DNA of 64,000 nt from Clavaria fumosa. Lineage: Eukaryota; Basidiomycota; Agaricomycetes; Agaricales; Clavariaceae. Below, piece by piece: positions 47,026-57,982 of this stretch; position 1 is the first letter of the stretch, and every line of letters begins with the position of its first letter. The position numbers and the translations under genes were made by a program. Below the pieces are notes generated by a model. That model was not told the DNA's origin. It saw only the letters and a program-made list of their open reading frames with translations, and did no database searches. The stretch covers positions 1,736,001-1,800,000 of the forward strand of contig OX637801.1 of NCBI GenBank assembly GCA_951802425.1. The letters run 5' to 3'.

Positions 47026-48021
47026 GTAATCCAACGGAATTTCGCGAGCTCCAGAGACACACAGGGACGGTCATTTCAGGTTCCAGTGCCCTGCAATTCT
47101 TCACACAAGTCATATATCCAGATTCTGACCTCAATATATATGTCCATCCATGTCATGCACATGAAGTTTGTGCTTGGATGGTTTCATGTGCTGGTTATGC
47201 CAAGATGAAACAATGGACGACAACAGGATACTATGGGGCTGATTCGTATGGAATTAAAGGAATCCACTGTGTCATCAACTTCAGTAAAGATGGATGCAAG
47301 GCGCAGGTACTCGTTGCCAAGTACAATCCAATGCATTGCATCCTTTCATTCCATAGCAGTAAGTAACACTGATTCTTTACTACAATTTCACTGTAATTGA
47401 CAAGGGAAACATAGCTGTTGTCATGAACATCATCACGTACAATGCAGCATTCTCCCTGTATCCGAAAGCAACATTCAAAAACAAGGTGGGTGTATGCTTT
47501 GCTGATGCAAGGAAAGAAGCAGACTGACATGCAATGGAAAAATATAGCCACCATGGTTGGACGCTCATTCCACTGACCCTTTCAGTCACATCAACATATC
47601 GACGAATGTTTGTGGTGGATCGCATCAGAAACCTACGCGATGATGACACCTGGATCATTTCTCTAGACACTGAAAGCCTTGGGAATGCACCAGCGGTGCC
47701 AGACAGCATGGCGTATACATGGGACCCATCAGAGCAATGCAGTTGGATGTTATGTCAAAGGGGACTCAAACTTTGCGTCTCCACATATATTTTCACATGC
47801 CCTGTCTTCCATTTTTCATATGTCATTGCAAATCCTTCATCGTTGCAAAGATGGTCGCAATTTTGGGAGTCTCAAAGACATTCGCAAAATATGACGTATG
47901 TCCTCTATTTCAAAGTATGAACTATCTTAATCTGAAAACATGTAATGCAGATGGGATGTCATTCTTCCACAACTTATGCAAAGACTTTGAAATCACTCAG
48001 AAGGAACGTCTGTTAGGATAA
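47026..48021 (+). pseudogene. nucleotidyltransferase-like protein gene, one nonsense codon
   Basis: Plus strand: NPTEFRELQRHTG, then GTVISGSSALQFFTQ and PDSDLNIYVHPCHAHEV. This GS-helix followed by D-x-D-like motif is the nucleotidyltransferase-fold pattern; the D-L-D position here reads D-L-N. GIKGIHCVINFSKDG and AQVLVAKYNPMHCILSFHS follow, then an intact intron (GTAAGT...CATAG) joins to TVVMNIITYNAAFSLYPKAT. TGA at 47525-47527 probably replaces CGA (Arg). KYSHHGWTLIPLTLS and RIRNLRDDDTWIISLD follow, and the frame is lost near 47,750. I recall expanded uncharacterised agaricomycete families of this type. Whether the Helitron carries it is unknown. Confidence 0.55.
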
Positions 48022-48533
48022 TGCATGCCTGTTGTACCTTACCATATGTAGTGCTGTTCTATGTTTGAAATTATGCTGGTATGCATCTCATTAGTCTACA
48101 GACTTACTGCTCTACTCTACATGTGCCTTCTGTACCAATATCCATGAAAACCATTTGTTTTTGGTTTGCTGTCTAAAGTAAAAGTACAGGAAATTTATCC
48201 TCAAAAGAAGATCAGGCTCTAGAGCAAGAACCAAGAATCGCACAAAGACGCGGTTAATACCGTTGAATTTCCATTCTTTGATAACCCTCAATTCCAAATT
48301 TATGAAAGGAAACAACAGTTATTCATTCTTTAAATTAGATAATACTATTCTAGTTGCCTCTTCTAAGTAAAGGATAAATAGCGACAGGATGGCAAGAAAA
48401 TGGAGAAATCTGAAGAGACAGAAGTGTAGGGAGGGTATGTAGGGTCATACCTGTAGATTTACGAGAGGAGCAAAGCATTTTCGAGTTCGCTACAAGGTCG
48501 CAAACTCGCCAGCATGGGCTGGCAGCACTTTGG
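48022..48533. other. unassigned segment before LTR B
   Basis: About 500 AT-rich bases with no recognisable gene or repeat in this window; the Helitron 5' end could lie here. Confidence 0.45.
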
Positions 48534-49985
48534 TGTTGTGGGGCAGCCCGATCGTGATTGGATCTTGATCAGGCGATCGAGAACAGGGTCGGCTGGATTC
48601 CCATGAAGGCAGGGGCAGCGATTGGCGCTGATGGCCGACACTGCCGCATTGCCAAATAAGGAGTACTCCTCCTTGTGAGCAGGCTGCATGCTCGTGACCT
48701 TTGTGCACAGTCCCCTCGGCCCTTCCCTCATCTCCCATTGTACTAGGGTGGTACTAGTATATATTTGGCATGGAATAGGGTTGAAACATATACTAAATAG
48801 GGCTAATACACTTAATTAGGATTAGTCTGGGGGAGATAAGAGGAAACAAAGGGAATAAAGATGAAGGGATGATGCGATCGAGACGGGAAACACTACGGGG
48901 CATCGCAGGAGCGATCGGGACGGCTGTGGGGTCCTCCCCTACAATCCCCGACGATCACAAACAGAGAAATGACTCATAATGAGTCATTATGATTATTTTT
49001 AGAATAATCTGAAACTTCGAAATGAAATATCTCAATAGGGAAATGAGATAAAATTATGATCTAACCTAATATGTTAACCCACTGAATTCTCCTTATTTTA
49101 GAATATTTAAACGGTAGTTTTGGTATACTATTTAAGGAGCTATGCTGTATACTTCCAAATGTAGTAGATAGACGAAATTGAGTATAAATAGCCGCCGGAA
49201 CTTCGCGTTCCAGGCACCATAAAGTACCCACATATTGTTTGAACCATCCCTGAAAGGGACTAAGTCTAAGTCTAGCCCAGTAAGGAGCTAAGGACATATT
49301 TAGTTCAACTAAATACAGTAATTACCGACTAAGGACCCTGTCTGGTCATATGATTTTGATACCCAGAGGTACCCATGCTTCGGGACTGCCGCCCTGTGCC
49401 GGCTCCCCTCGGCGCGGTAAGCATTGAGTAAGATATGAATATTTTAGTATCTTGTACAAGGTACTGTACTGTACATAGGTACTACTGTGTTCATAGAGTA
49501 AGTTAAGTGAATAACTAAGGAACCACTAGGAATTATGCAAAGGTTTATAGAGCTAGAATGGTCTACAGAACCAGGAGAATCTCATGAACTCTTTAGCTTA
49601 ATTCTCCCTTCACTGGTTGACTAGTTATTCACCATTCTATTTTTGACCTATCTACATTGATTTGGCTTAAGTGTACAATACCTATGGAGTGGTCAGTCAT
49701 TGAGCCATAGTATCAACCTGTGGAGTGATACCAGGTTGAGGCAGACTATGGAGGTCAATGGCTAAGCCCATAGGATGTTGTGACTTAGGTTACTAATAGT
49801 AATAATATCTGCCCAAAGCAATGCCTTGCTAGCAGTGTTGGTTTCAATGCTGTTGGCAGGAAGGTATGGAACTGAGTAACCTACTAGTCCTGTAGGTTAG
49901 ACTATGAATAGATTGGGGAGGGGTTTGAGTCAGTCTGACTCCTGGCTGCTCAATTCTATTTATAGACAGTACCAGATCCATAACA
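48534..49985 (+). repeat. LTR family B, copy 1
   Basis: 1,452 bases, TGTTGTGGGGC...GATCCATAACA, homologous end to end with 58543-60033. The best-kept stretch is CCCAAAGCAATGCCTTGCTA (about 49,813). The flanks (TTTGG left, ACATC right) do not match, so this is not a simple solo LTR; it may be one end of a larger, rearranged element. Confidence 0.75.
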
Positions 49986-50192
49986 ACATCATTCTGTTCG
50001 AGTTTCTGCATGCATCATGCATCGTCTATTTGTGTCTGTATTGTCGTGCTATCTGTAGTACCTCAAAACATGACCTGCCAAAGCCCGGCTCAAATTCTGT
50101 CTCGAAACTCAAACATAAGGACCTTGTAAAACAAGGTAACATAAGCTTTCGGCATGACTAGACACTTGGTCATTAGCCCTATAGCCTGGCTA
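49986..50192. other. short unassigned spacer
   Basis: Contains a perfect hairpin, CCTTGTAAAACAAGG (about 50,124-50,138), and TGGCTATGCTTACAT-like sequence shared with the candidate LTR at 35,675. No gene. Confidence 0.4.
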
Positions 50193-51787
50193 TGCTTACA
50201 TAATAAAATTATCGCACCAGCCTAAGGCATTGATGAGATAATCAACTATTTGTCCATACTGGTATTTACACATCAGTTGGACAAGTATATTAATAACTCC
50301 TTTAGGAGTGGTGCTGGCTCTTAGCTTCAGCTGACTAAGGTGATCAGGCAGTTTCTGGGGTCAAGTAGGTGCTACTGAACATGTCCTTCAGTGGCCTATT
50401 TATATTGTTTCAAGCCTATCTACTAAATACAGTAATTTCGAGATACATGGCCAAATATTGCATATAAAATCATAATAAAATACTCAGATAATCGCATAAG
50501 GCATGTACTCTTGCCATATAAGTATTTACTATTTTTATCCTCTCTCCAACTTGAGTTTTTGAGAGAATGAGTCAGAATGAGTCAGATGGAGTCATTTCCC
50601 CTATTTGGGTTTATCCAAAACAGTCTAGACTGTGCTGGAGTGACTCAGAGGAGGCTGTGCATTGGCCTGATACAGTAAAACTATTATTAGGTATTCCCAA
50701 TCAGTGTGTGGGCCTCTGAGTCAGTCTGGAAAGAGTCTTCAAAACCGAAGGTTTGATTTTAAAGTTCAAACTCCGCTTAAACCTTCCTAATTAGGCAATT
50801 TTGTCGCTCTGGCTTGCTCTCGGCATCCCTAAAAGGTATTTTGGCTCTAGAGGGCTTTGCCCTTGGGATATAACAGGGGTAAACAATTATCTAAGCACTC
50901 CTGCTTAAGTAATAATTTTTAGATATGGTCTCCCTGTGAAATTCATACCCCTTTAGGATGGATGGATGACCAAGACTCTGGATGACTGTCCCAACTAGGC
51001 AGGTACAGCACTTTGACTGTCAACAAGTTTTACCAAACTGTGAATAACTCCATGAGTTCTCAACCAATCCTCATGAAACTTTGCACATAGGTAGAGATAA
51101 AATATAACTATAGTTTGATACTATATGCAGAATAGTTGAACAGGAACTTGGCATGCTATAACAGTTCGCATTTTTGGTGCAATATTTACAATAATTCCTT
51201 TTGTAAATATCTCAGCCAGTTCCTATTGCTTTCCCATGAAACTTTGTAGGCATGTAGACAATAAATGTAGACATACACCTATATGCTACATGGTACAATA
51301 GAACAGTCTCATAGGTGGATATAATGACTTAACTATAAGAATGCTACATGCAATGTCTCTACTTTGAGGGGCATACATACTGAAACCCTGAAAGTACAAA
51401 CATGACATCCTTACAATATATCCTTCATATGCCTATGCAATTATGCAATGAGATGTGCATAGTCAACTGTAATGTTTGCATATTTACTCTTATTCACAAT
51501 AAGAGTAAGGAATTATTCTGTCAATGGGACTTGTCAGAGATTACCTAGAAACACAGAATCACTCTGGTGACATAAGAGTGATCCTATAGGCAATACAGAG
51601 GGATGTGGCAGGTAATGTGCTTAGTCAATGAAGCACCATTGCTAATGCTTCTCCCAAACCACTTATCTTAGAACATAGAACTGTGTTCCAAGAGGTTCTA
51701 CTGATGACCAGCCACAATGGTGGATGATTGTAGGCTATGCACCAGATACTCTGCACTCTGACTATGGGATTACTCCCATCCCTAACA
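50193..51787 (+). repeat. LTR-like family C, copy 1 (left end uncertain)
   Basis: From at least 50,565 to 51,787 this matches, in inverted orientation, 62800-64000. It ends CCCATCCCTAACA, an LTR-type CA end. A possible start is TGCTTACATAA at 50193, where the flank GGCTA resembles GGCTC after the right end (4 of 5), but this is weak. Confidence 0.55.
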
Positions 51788-52366
51788 GGCTCCCTTACGG
51801 TGGCAACACCAGGAATTGCTGGAACATGAGGTGGGACTTGCCCCACCTAGCCAGGTGCTCATGGGGGTAGCCCCAGAGGCCAGATGGACAGTGCCAGCTG
51901 ACCGCGAGGAAGGGTGGTGAAGGGAGAACCACACAGATGGTTTTTGAACCCCTGGCGAACCAGGAGTGGAGGGCAGCAGCCCCTGAGAAACAGTGGGGCC
52001 AGAACCATGGCCTATCCTGCACTACCCACAGTTGGGTCAGCAAGAGCCAACAGGCCGGATGGGCCTGTTTGGATGGATGGAACCGCCCCAGAGGGAGTGG
52101 GAGATTACTTGGGAAGTATCCCCGAGTTCTACAAACTACCAAAGTGATGTTTTACATTGCTACCTTGTGATGATATGAGATAAAACCTCACTATTGCCCA
52201 AAGCAATAGCTGAGATCAAGGGGATCAAGATTGAGCCCCCTGAGCTCTATGACAAACAAGATGACCTCATCGTCTGGGAAAGGTGGCTCAATGGCTTAAC
52301 TACTTCTATTTTTATAGAGTAGTTGGACCACAGTTGGAGAACCAATGTGTGATGTTAGCAGGTTCA

Positions 52367-52657
52367 TATCAGACTGGGTCTCACACAACTTAAGCGTAAG
52401 GTCATGACGACAATACTAAGATAAGGGGAAAAGAGTACAAAAAAGGAAAAGCGAAAGTACTTATAGCGAACGCTTCGGCACTTGCCGGCGTTCCCACGCT
52501 CGGACCCTCGGATCACGTGATGCGCCCAGGCCCCAGGTCATGTGATCTCACATGATTACATAATCCGACCCAGCCACAGGTCATGTGACCTTCCAACAAC
52601 CCTCCCCAGTTTCTCCACAACTGCACTTTGGGATGGCTTACATAAGCGATCCTAACA
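52367..52657 (-). repeat. 3' LTR of Ty3 copy 2
   Basis: Plus-strand reading TATCAGACTGGG...GATCCTAACA, 291 bases. It has CTTGCCGGCG where the 5' LTR has CTTGCTGGCG, the only difference I found. Confidence 0.93.
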
Positions 52658-52668
52658 TCACCCCCCTC

Positions 52669-55600
52669 TTAAGGCTGGGCGTCCCGACCAGCTAGCTTGG
52701 CCTTGTCAGGGTGAGCAAGGAAGAAGTCCCAGAGAAGCAGTGCCACATTGGTGAGGTTCCGTCGTGGCTCCCAAGTGTTCTCCTCTACAGGGTATCCCAA
52801 CCACTTCACCAGGTATCTCACTCCACGCCCCACCTTCTTAACATCAAGGATCGCCTCCACATCATACTCCAGGTGGCCATCATCAATCGTAGGGGGCGGA
52901 GGGGGAGGCAGGTTCTGGGAAGGGAAGGAAGGGGGGTGGTATGGTGTCAACAGCAACTCATTGAAGACCCGATGGATGCGCCAGGCCCGAGGGAGCTTGA
53001 GGCGATACCCAGCAGGTCCCACCTTCTCCTCAACTGCAAAGGGGCCTGCTCTCTTGTTGTCAAGCTTTTTACAGGGCCGGTCCATCTTCAAGTTTCTAGT
53101 ATCCAGCCAGACCAGATCTCCCTCAGAGTACTCCCGACTTGGGCGTTTCCCCTTATCGTAGCTCTTCTTCATCGCTGCCACTGCTTTCTCCATTGCCTCC
53201 TTGGCTGCTCTTCGGGACTCCGTGAGCTTAGCCATCCACTCGTCCGCCGCCGGGTTCACCTCAGAAGGTGGCCGGAGCCCCCCATTCCATGGGTGTCGTC
53301 CATAATCGAGGAAGAAAGGTGTCTGTCCTGTTGCTGAGTGCTCACGATTATTAAGAGCAAACTCCGCAGTGGACAACCATTCAGCCCAGTCATCCTGGAG
53401 ATGGTCCACATAAGCCCGGAGATAGATCTCCATCTCCTGGTTCGCCCGTTCCGTCTGTCCATCAGTCTGCGGATGAAAGGCAGTACTTGGATTTGCCTTT
53501 ACCCGGATCATGGAGTAGAACTCCTTCATGAAGCGGGACACGAACTGGGACCCCCGGTCACTCACAACCTTGTGAGGGACTCCATGGTCACGAAACACTC
53601 GATCCCGGAGGAGACGCGCCGCTCCAAGTCCTGTGAGGTCAAGCCCGATCGCTTCGAGCAGTGTCCGTTTCGTGAATTTGTCGACAATAACAAGGATGGC
53701 ATTATGTCCACGGGAGAGGGGGAGGGGACCGACTATGTTCCATGAGATCACTGACCAGGGACCATCGGGCACCAGATGGGGGTGCAGTGGGGCAGCACGC
53801 TTGGTATGGTCGGGCTTCGTCCGCTGGCATGTCTCACACCCCTGGGCATACCGATCCGCATCTTTTACCATGTCTGGCCACCAATAACCCTTCACTAGTG
53901 CTGCTCTCAACTTCCGGGGCCCAGGGTGTCCAGCAGCGGGGAGGTCATGCTCAAACTCGAGAACGGCCTCACGAGCTCCTAGGGGGACCCAGGTGACTAT
54001 CCCCTTTCGCCAGAGTCCAGCACGATCTCGTGTCCACTCATCATCAAGCTCCTCCGGCTTCTGTATGTGTACCACGCTATTTTTCTGGAGTAGCGTCTCC
54101 ATTTCTGATGTGAATGACACACGGACTTCCGTTTCCGGGAAAACCTGCACTGGTGCATCCTCCTCCACCATCTCTCCATAGTCTGGTCTCCGGGAGAGTG
54201 CATCTGCCTTTGTGTTCGACTTGCCAGTGCGATACTTTATCTCAAAGTCAAAGCACTGGAGCTCTCCAACCCAACGAACCTGCCTCGGCTTCAACTTCTG
54301 GGGCTTCCGGAAGTACTGGAGGTTTGCATGGTCCGTCCAGATCTCGATCGTCTCCTCTGCTCCAATGAGGTATGCTCGCCACTCGCGAAGTGCCCGAATC
54401 ACAGCCAAGAACTCCTTGTCGTACACATCGTAGTTCTTCTCAGCTGCAGTGAGGGCCTTGGAGATATAGTCAACAACTCTCCAGGTTCCATCCATCTGCT
54501 GCTGCGAGAGCACTCCACCAGTTGCCAGGTTGCTTGCATCTGTCTCTACCTTCCATCTCCCTTTGTCCTGAGGCAGAGCCAAGACCGGGGCTGATATGAG
54601 TGCCTGGCGGAGATCTCGGAAGGCTGCTTCCTCCTCCTCCTCCCATTTCCACGGAACATTCCCAGTCAGCCGGAAGAGTGGCTTTGCCCAGGCAGAAAGA
54701 TTTGGGATGTGCCGGCGGAGGTAGTTCAGCATCCCATTGAACCTCTGGACATCCTTCACATTCTTAGGACGTGGCCAATCTCGGACTGCTGCACCCTTGG
54801 CCGGATCATGCTCTAGTCTGTTGTGGGAGATCTTCATCCCCAGGAAGATGATCTCACTCTTCTCAAACTCACATTTACTGAGTTTGAGACACAACCCATT
54901 CTCTCCAAACTTCCTCAAGACCCGATCCATCCAGTACCGGTGTGTAGCCAAGTCCTCTGCAAACACAATGACATCATCCACATAGGCCCTCACATGTCCT
55001 CCTGCAATCTCCTCCCTCAACACATGATTCATGAAGCGTTGGAAGGTGGCAGGGGCATTCTGCAGTCCAAACCACATGACAGCTGGTTCGAAGAGTCCAC
55101 GGGGTGTCAGGAAGGCGCAGCGGTGCTGGTGCTCGGGCCAGACCTGCATAGATGGGAAACCTCCCTTTGCATCAATCTTAGAGTAGATCGACGCTCCTTT
55201 AAGCACATCCACTGTGTCTCGGATGCGGGGGAGGGGGTACTTGTCCTTGATCAGGTGTGCATTCAGCCTCGAGTAGTCGATGATTGGCCGCAGTTTGTCC
55301 TTCTCATGTTTGAAGAAGAAGGGGCTGGCATACGGGGATTTCGAGGGCCGGATTCGTCCAGAAGCAAGCTGCTCATCCACCCAACGGTTCATCTCCACCA
55401 TCTCCTGCCGTGTCAAAGAATACAGCTTGGAGGAGAGGTGCTCAGGGTCCTTTTTGAACTCGATCTTAATATCGAAGTCTGGTCGGGAGCGGGGAAGTTC
55501 ATCCCACTTTGCTTCACTAAACACCAAAGGGTAGCAGCTGGGCCAATCGGGGGTAGGGCCAGAGTTGGGAAAACAGGTGTCCAGAATACTCGTGGATGCG

Positions 55601-57120
55601 AGGGTACTCGTTTTCAGGGGTGCAGGGGCTCGAGGGGATGGGGAACACTGTGGGGGGCAGCGGGTAAGGCTCAGCTCTGCCTTCTGCCAGTCGATATCCG
55701 GGTTATGCCGCTTGAGCCAGTCATGCCTAAGGATGACCTTGTGGGACTGGGTCTTTCCCAGCAGAAAGTGGATCCGCTCCTGGTGGTCACCAACTCTCAC
55801 CAGCACCTCTATCCCATATCGGACCTTTCCATCCCTGTTCTGTGTCCCATCCACATTATACATGGTGATTGGGTTCAGCAGGAGGGATGGCTCCAGTCCC
55901 ACTCCTTTCGCCCACTCCAAATCCATGAAGCAGTTGGTGCACCCTGAGTCGACAAGGGCCTTCATTGTGGTCCCTTTGCCAGTGCTGAAAGCCTCCAAGT
56001 GCACCTGGATGGCTAGCTCTCGTGGCACATGTTTCCGCACTTCTGGCCGCACTCTGGTTAGGCGCTCTGCCAGTCTCACTTCCTCCTTCACCTCAGCTCC
56101 AATTCGGGTATGTCTCCGCTGCAAGATAGTATATCGGGGTATACTTGCAGCAGGCACAGGGACGGAAAGGGGGCTGGCACACTTCTTCTCCCCAGTGGGA
56201 GTCCTCCTCTCTCTCTCACACAGCTCTATGCAGGCTCGGAGCCATGCAATCTCTTTCTCATATCCCTCTGCCATTTGGGGGGCACATGGTGCTGCCCGGG
56301 TTTGGGCCCTTGGGACCTGCAGACGCATATCAGGCAGGGGGCAGAAACGGACAGCATGGCCAGTCTGGTGGCATCGGAAACAACATCTCTCATCAGCAGG
56401 GACCCATCCTCGGGCCATGGCCACATCTGGAGTACACAGCAGAGGGGTCACAAGAGGTCGCGAAACGGTCACGGCAGGTCGCGGTAGGGTCGTGGTGGGT
56501 CGCGCGGGGGTCACAGTGGGTCGCAGTGTCCGTTCCGTGAGTATCCCATCCAGTCGCCTTTGCTGGGCATCAAGCCTCTCAGCCAGCACCTTCCATTCTC
56601 CATATGTCTCTGGCATTGGGGAGACACCATAGATTCTCTCCACCAACCTCCTACTCAGGTTCAACTCCAGCCAATGGACTAGGATTCCTGAGTCCTTCTC
56701 TGCACTCAAGTTCGCCCGTCGGGACAGCGTCTCGAATTTCGTGAAGAACTCTGGTGCTGTCATGGCACCCTGTTTCAGCCCTGCAATATCGGCAAGGGCA
56801 GTCACACAGTCATTTGGGTCATCGAATGCGCGCTTCATCTCCTCCACAAACTCTGCCCAGGTTCCGGCCTCGCCACTACCCAGGATCTCTTCCGCCTTCA
56901 TATTTGCCCACTCTGCAGCGAATCCTTCTCCAGTAATTTTGCTCAGAGCAAAAAGGACCTTCACCAGGTCCACAGCATAGACAGTCGGGTTCGCCATAAA
57001 CAGGAGGCGAAGGGATTGGAGGAACATACGGAAGTTCCTTTTCTGCCCATCAAAGGGGGCAACAGATAGGTCAAGCCTCATAGGTTGGGCTACAGGCGGG
57101 GCAACATGGTCTGCCATCAC
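52669..57120 (-). CDS. Ty3/Gypsy gag-pol polyprotein with chromodomain, single ORF
   Basis: 1,483 residues without a stop. Gag about 1-245; zinc knuckle CFRCHQTGHAVRFC at 247-260; protease VDSG with catalytic Asp391; RT with YVDD at 713-716; RNase H with ETDASN (Asp861) and YDVYDKEFLAVIRALREW; integrase zinc domain ending GCETCQRTKP (Cys1095, Cys1098); integrase core with RGSQFVSRF and FHPQTDGQTERANQEMEIYL; chromodomain EYDVEAILDV...YLVKWLGYPVEENTWEP at 1418-1483. The first integrase catalytic Asp is replaced: SWNIVGPLP has Asn1128 where copy 1 has SWDIVGPF. The chromodomain predicts targeting to methylated-H3K9 heterochromatin. It may need an integrase supplied by another copy. Confidence 0.96.
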   Translation of the reverse strand: MMADHVAPPVAQPMRLDLSVAPFDGQKRNFRMFLQSLRLLFMANPTVYAVDLVKVLFALSKITGEGFAAEWANMKAEEILGSGEAGTWAEFVEEMKRAFDDPNDCVTALADIAGLKQGAMTAPEFFTKFETLSRRANLSAEKDSGILVHWLELNLSRRLVERIYGVSPMPETYGEWKVLAERLDAQQRRLDGILTERTLRPTVTPARPTTTLPRPAVTVSRPLVTPLLCTPDVAMARGWVPADERCCFRCHQTGHAVRFCPLPDMRLQVPRAQTRAAPCAPQMAEGYEKEIAWLRACIELCERERRTPTGEKKCASPLSVPVPAASIPRYTILQRRHTRIGAEVKEEVRLAERLTRVRPEVRKHVPRELAIQVHLEAFSTGKGTTMKALVDSGCTNCFMDLEWAKGVGLEPSLLLNPITMYNVDGTQNRDGKVRYGIEVLVRVGDHQERIHFLLGKTQSHKVILRHDWLKRHNPDIDWQKAELSLTRCPPQCSPSPRAPAPLKTSTLASTSILDTCFPNSGPTPDWPSCYPLVFSEAKWDELPRSRPDFDIKIEFKKDPEHLSSKLYSLTRQEMVEMNRWVDEQLASGRIRPSKSPYASPFFFKHEKDKLRPIIDYSRLNAHLIKDKYPLPRIRDTVDVLKGASIYSKIDAKGGFPSMQVWPEHQHRCAFLTPRGLFEPAVMWFGLQNAPATFQRFMNHVLREEIAGGHVRAYVDDVIVFAEDLATHRYWMDRVLRKFGENGLCLKLSKCEFEKSEIIFLGMKISHNRLEHDPAKGAAVRDWPRPKNVKDVQRFNGMLNYLRRHIPNLSAWAKPLFRLTGNVPWKWEEEEEAAFRDLRQALISAPVLALPQDKGRWKVETDASNLATGGVLSQQQMDGTWRVVDYISKALTAAEKNYDVYDKEFLAVIRALREWRAYLIGAEETIEIWTDHANLQYFRKPQKLKPRQVRWVGELQCFDFEIKYRTGKSNTKADALSRRPDYGEMVEEDAPVQVFPETEVRVSFTSEMETLLQKNSVVHIQKPEELDDEWTRDRAGLWRKGIVTWVPLGAREAVLEFEHDLPAAGHPGPRKLRAALVKGYWWPDMVKDADRYAQGCETCQRTKPDHTKRAAPLHPHLVPDGPWSVISWNIVGPLPLSRGHNAILVIVDKFTKRTLLEAIGLDLTGLGAARLLRDRVFRDHGVPHKVVSDRGSQFVSRFMKEFYSMIRVKANPSTAFHPQTDGQTERANQEMEIYLRAYVDHLQDDWAEWLSTAEFALNNREHSATGQTPFFLDYGRHPWNGGLRPPSEVNPAADEWMAKLTESRRAAKEAMEKAVAAMKKSYDKGKRPSREYSEGDLVWLDTRNLKMDRPCKKLDNKRAGPFAVEEKVGPAGYRLKLPRAWRIHRVFNELLLTPYHPPSFPSQNLPPPPPPTIDDGHLEYDVEAILDVKKVGRGVRYLVKWLGYPVEENTWEPRRNLTNVALLLWDFFLAHPDKAKLAGRDAQP

Positions 57121-57691
57121 AGGCCCTGGATGCTGTAAATAAAGTTCCAGGCCTTGGGCACTCAGGATTTCTTCGATCTCTTAACAGTCCTGTCCTCTTA
57201 GGCTGCTCTTCTGTGTACTTATGTACCTATAGAACTCTTATTCTATGAAACTTTTGTTAACGTGGGGCCCAAATGGTGTCCCAGGTGGTCGCTCCACAAC
57301 TCCTAATGAGTTGCCCGTGCGCCCTTCTGACAATGGTCACAGAGCAAGGGCCCTGTCCACTGGACCAGGAAACTACAGAAAGACTATGTAGGGGCCTTTC
57401 CTTGCCCTGTACACTACACGATTCACTGGTACGTAGCTGTAAAACAAAGTTCCGGGCCTTGGGCACTCGGTATCACTTGGGGAGGGTCACAGTTGACTTC
57501 CTCCTGGTCTGGTCATGTGTATCTACACACAGTAAAAATTTCGCGCGGTTCTGTTACACACCGCGGGCAGGGTAAAGGAGAAGAGGATGATAGGGGCTGA
57601 GCTGTGACAACGTGTCACAGTTTGAAATTAAGGGTCCAGGCTAGCCAGGTTAGGACACGGGGCTAGGGCGGACAGGCGGATCTTAGTATTA
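57121..57691 (-). other. leader of Ty3 copy 2
   Basis: Co-linear with the leader of copy 1: the doubled GTGCCCAAGGCC motif (about 57,150 and 57,450) and the CCTGGTCCAGTGGACAGGGC segment are kept. It lacks about 80 bases present in copy 1 just before the gag ATG. Confidence 0.65.
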
Positions 57692-57982
57692 TATCAGACT
57701 GGGTCTCACACAACTTAAGCGTAAGGTCATGACGACAATACTAAGATAAGGGGAAAAGAGTACAAAAAAGGAAAAGCGAAAGTACTTATAGCGAACGCTT
57801 CGGCACTTGCTGGCGTTCCCACGCTCGGACCCTCGGATCACGTGATGCGCCCAGGCCCCAGGTCATGTGATCTCACATGATTACATAATCCGACCCAGCC
57901 ACAGGTCATGTGACCTTCCAACAACCCTCCCCAGTTTCTCCACAACTGCACTTTGGGATGGCTTACATAAGCGATCCTAACA
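57692..57982 (-). repeat. 5' LTR of Ty3 copy 2
   Basis: 291 bases, same ends as the 3' LTR. It contains one GATCACGTGATG palindrome and CATGTG variants at the other two positions that carry CACGTG in Ty3 copy 1. Confidence 0.93.

Larger units (their letters stand above)
52367..57982 (-). mobile_element. Ty3/Gypsy chromodomain element copy 2, full length (TSD GTTCA)
   Basis: Two 291-base LTRs (52367-52657 and 57692-57982) that I find to differ at one base, flanked by GTTCA at 52362-52366 and 57983-57987. A 1,483-residue gag-pol frame lies between. The polypurine tract CCTTAAGAGGGGGGTGA (minus strand) abuts the 3' LTR. In element orientation the LTRs run TGTTAG...CTGATA, so the tips are TG...TA, not TG...CA. 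Near-identical LTRs mean a recent insertion. Confidence 0.95.

Noticed and set aside
53302..53337. Possible env-like gene opposite the integrase
   Set aside because: Only an antisense frame without signal peptide or membrane segments.
54823..56632. Long plus-strand ORFs (355-374 codons) opposite Ty3 copy 2
   Set aside because: Antisense shadows of the intact gag-pol frame; the codon structure follows the minus-strand protein.
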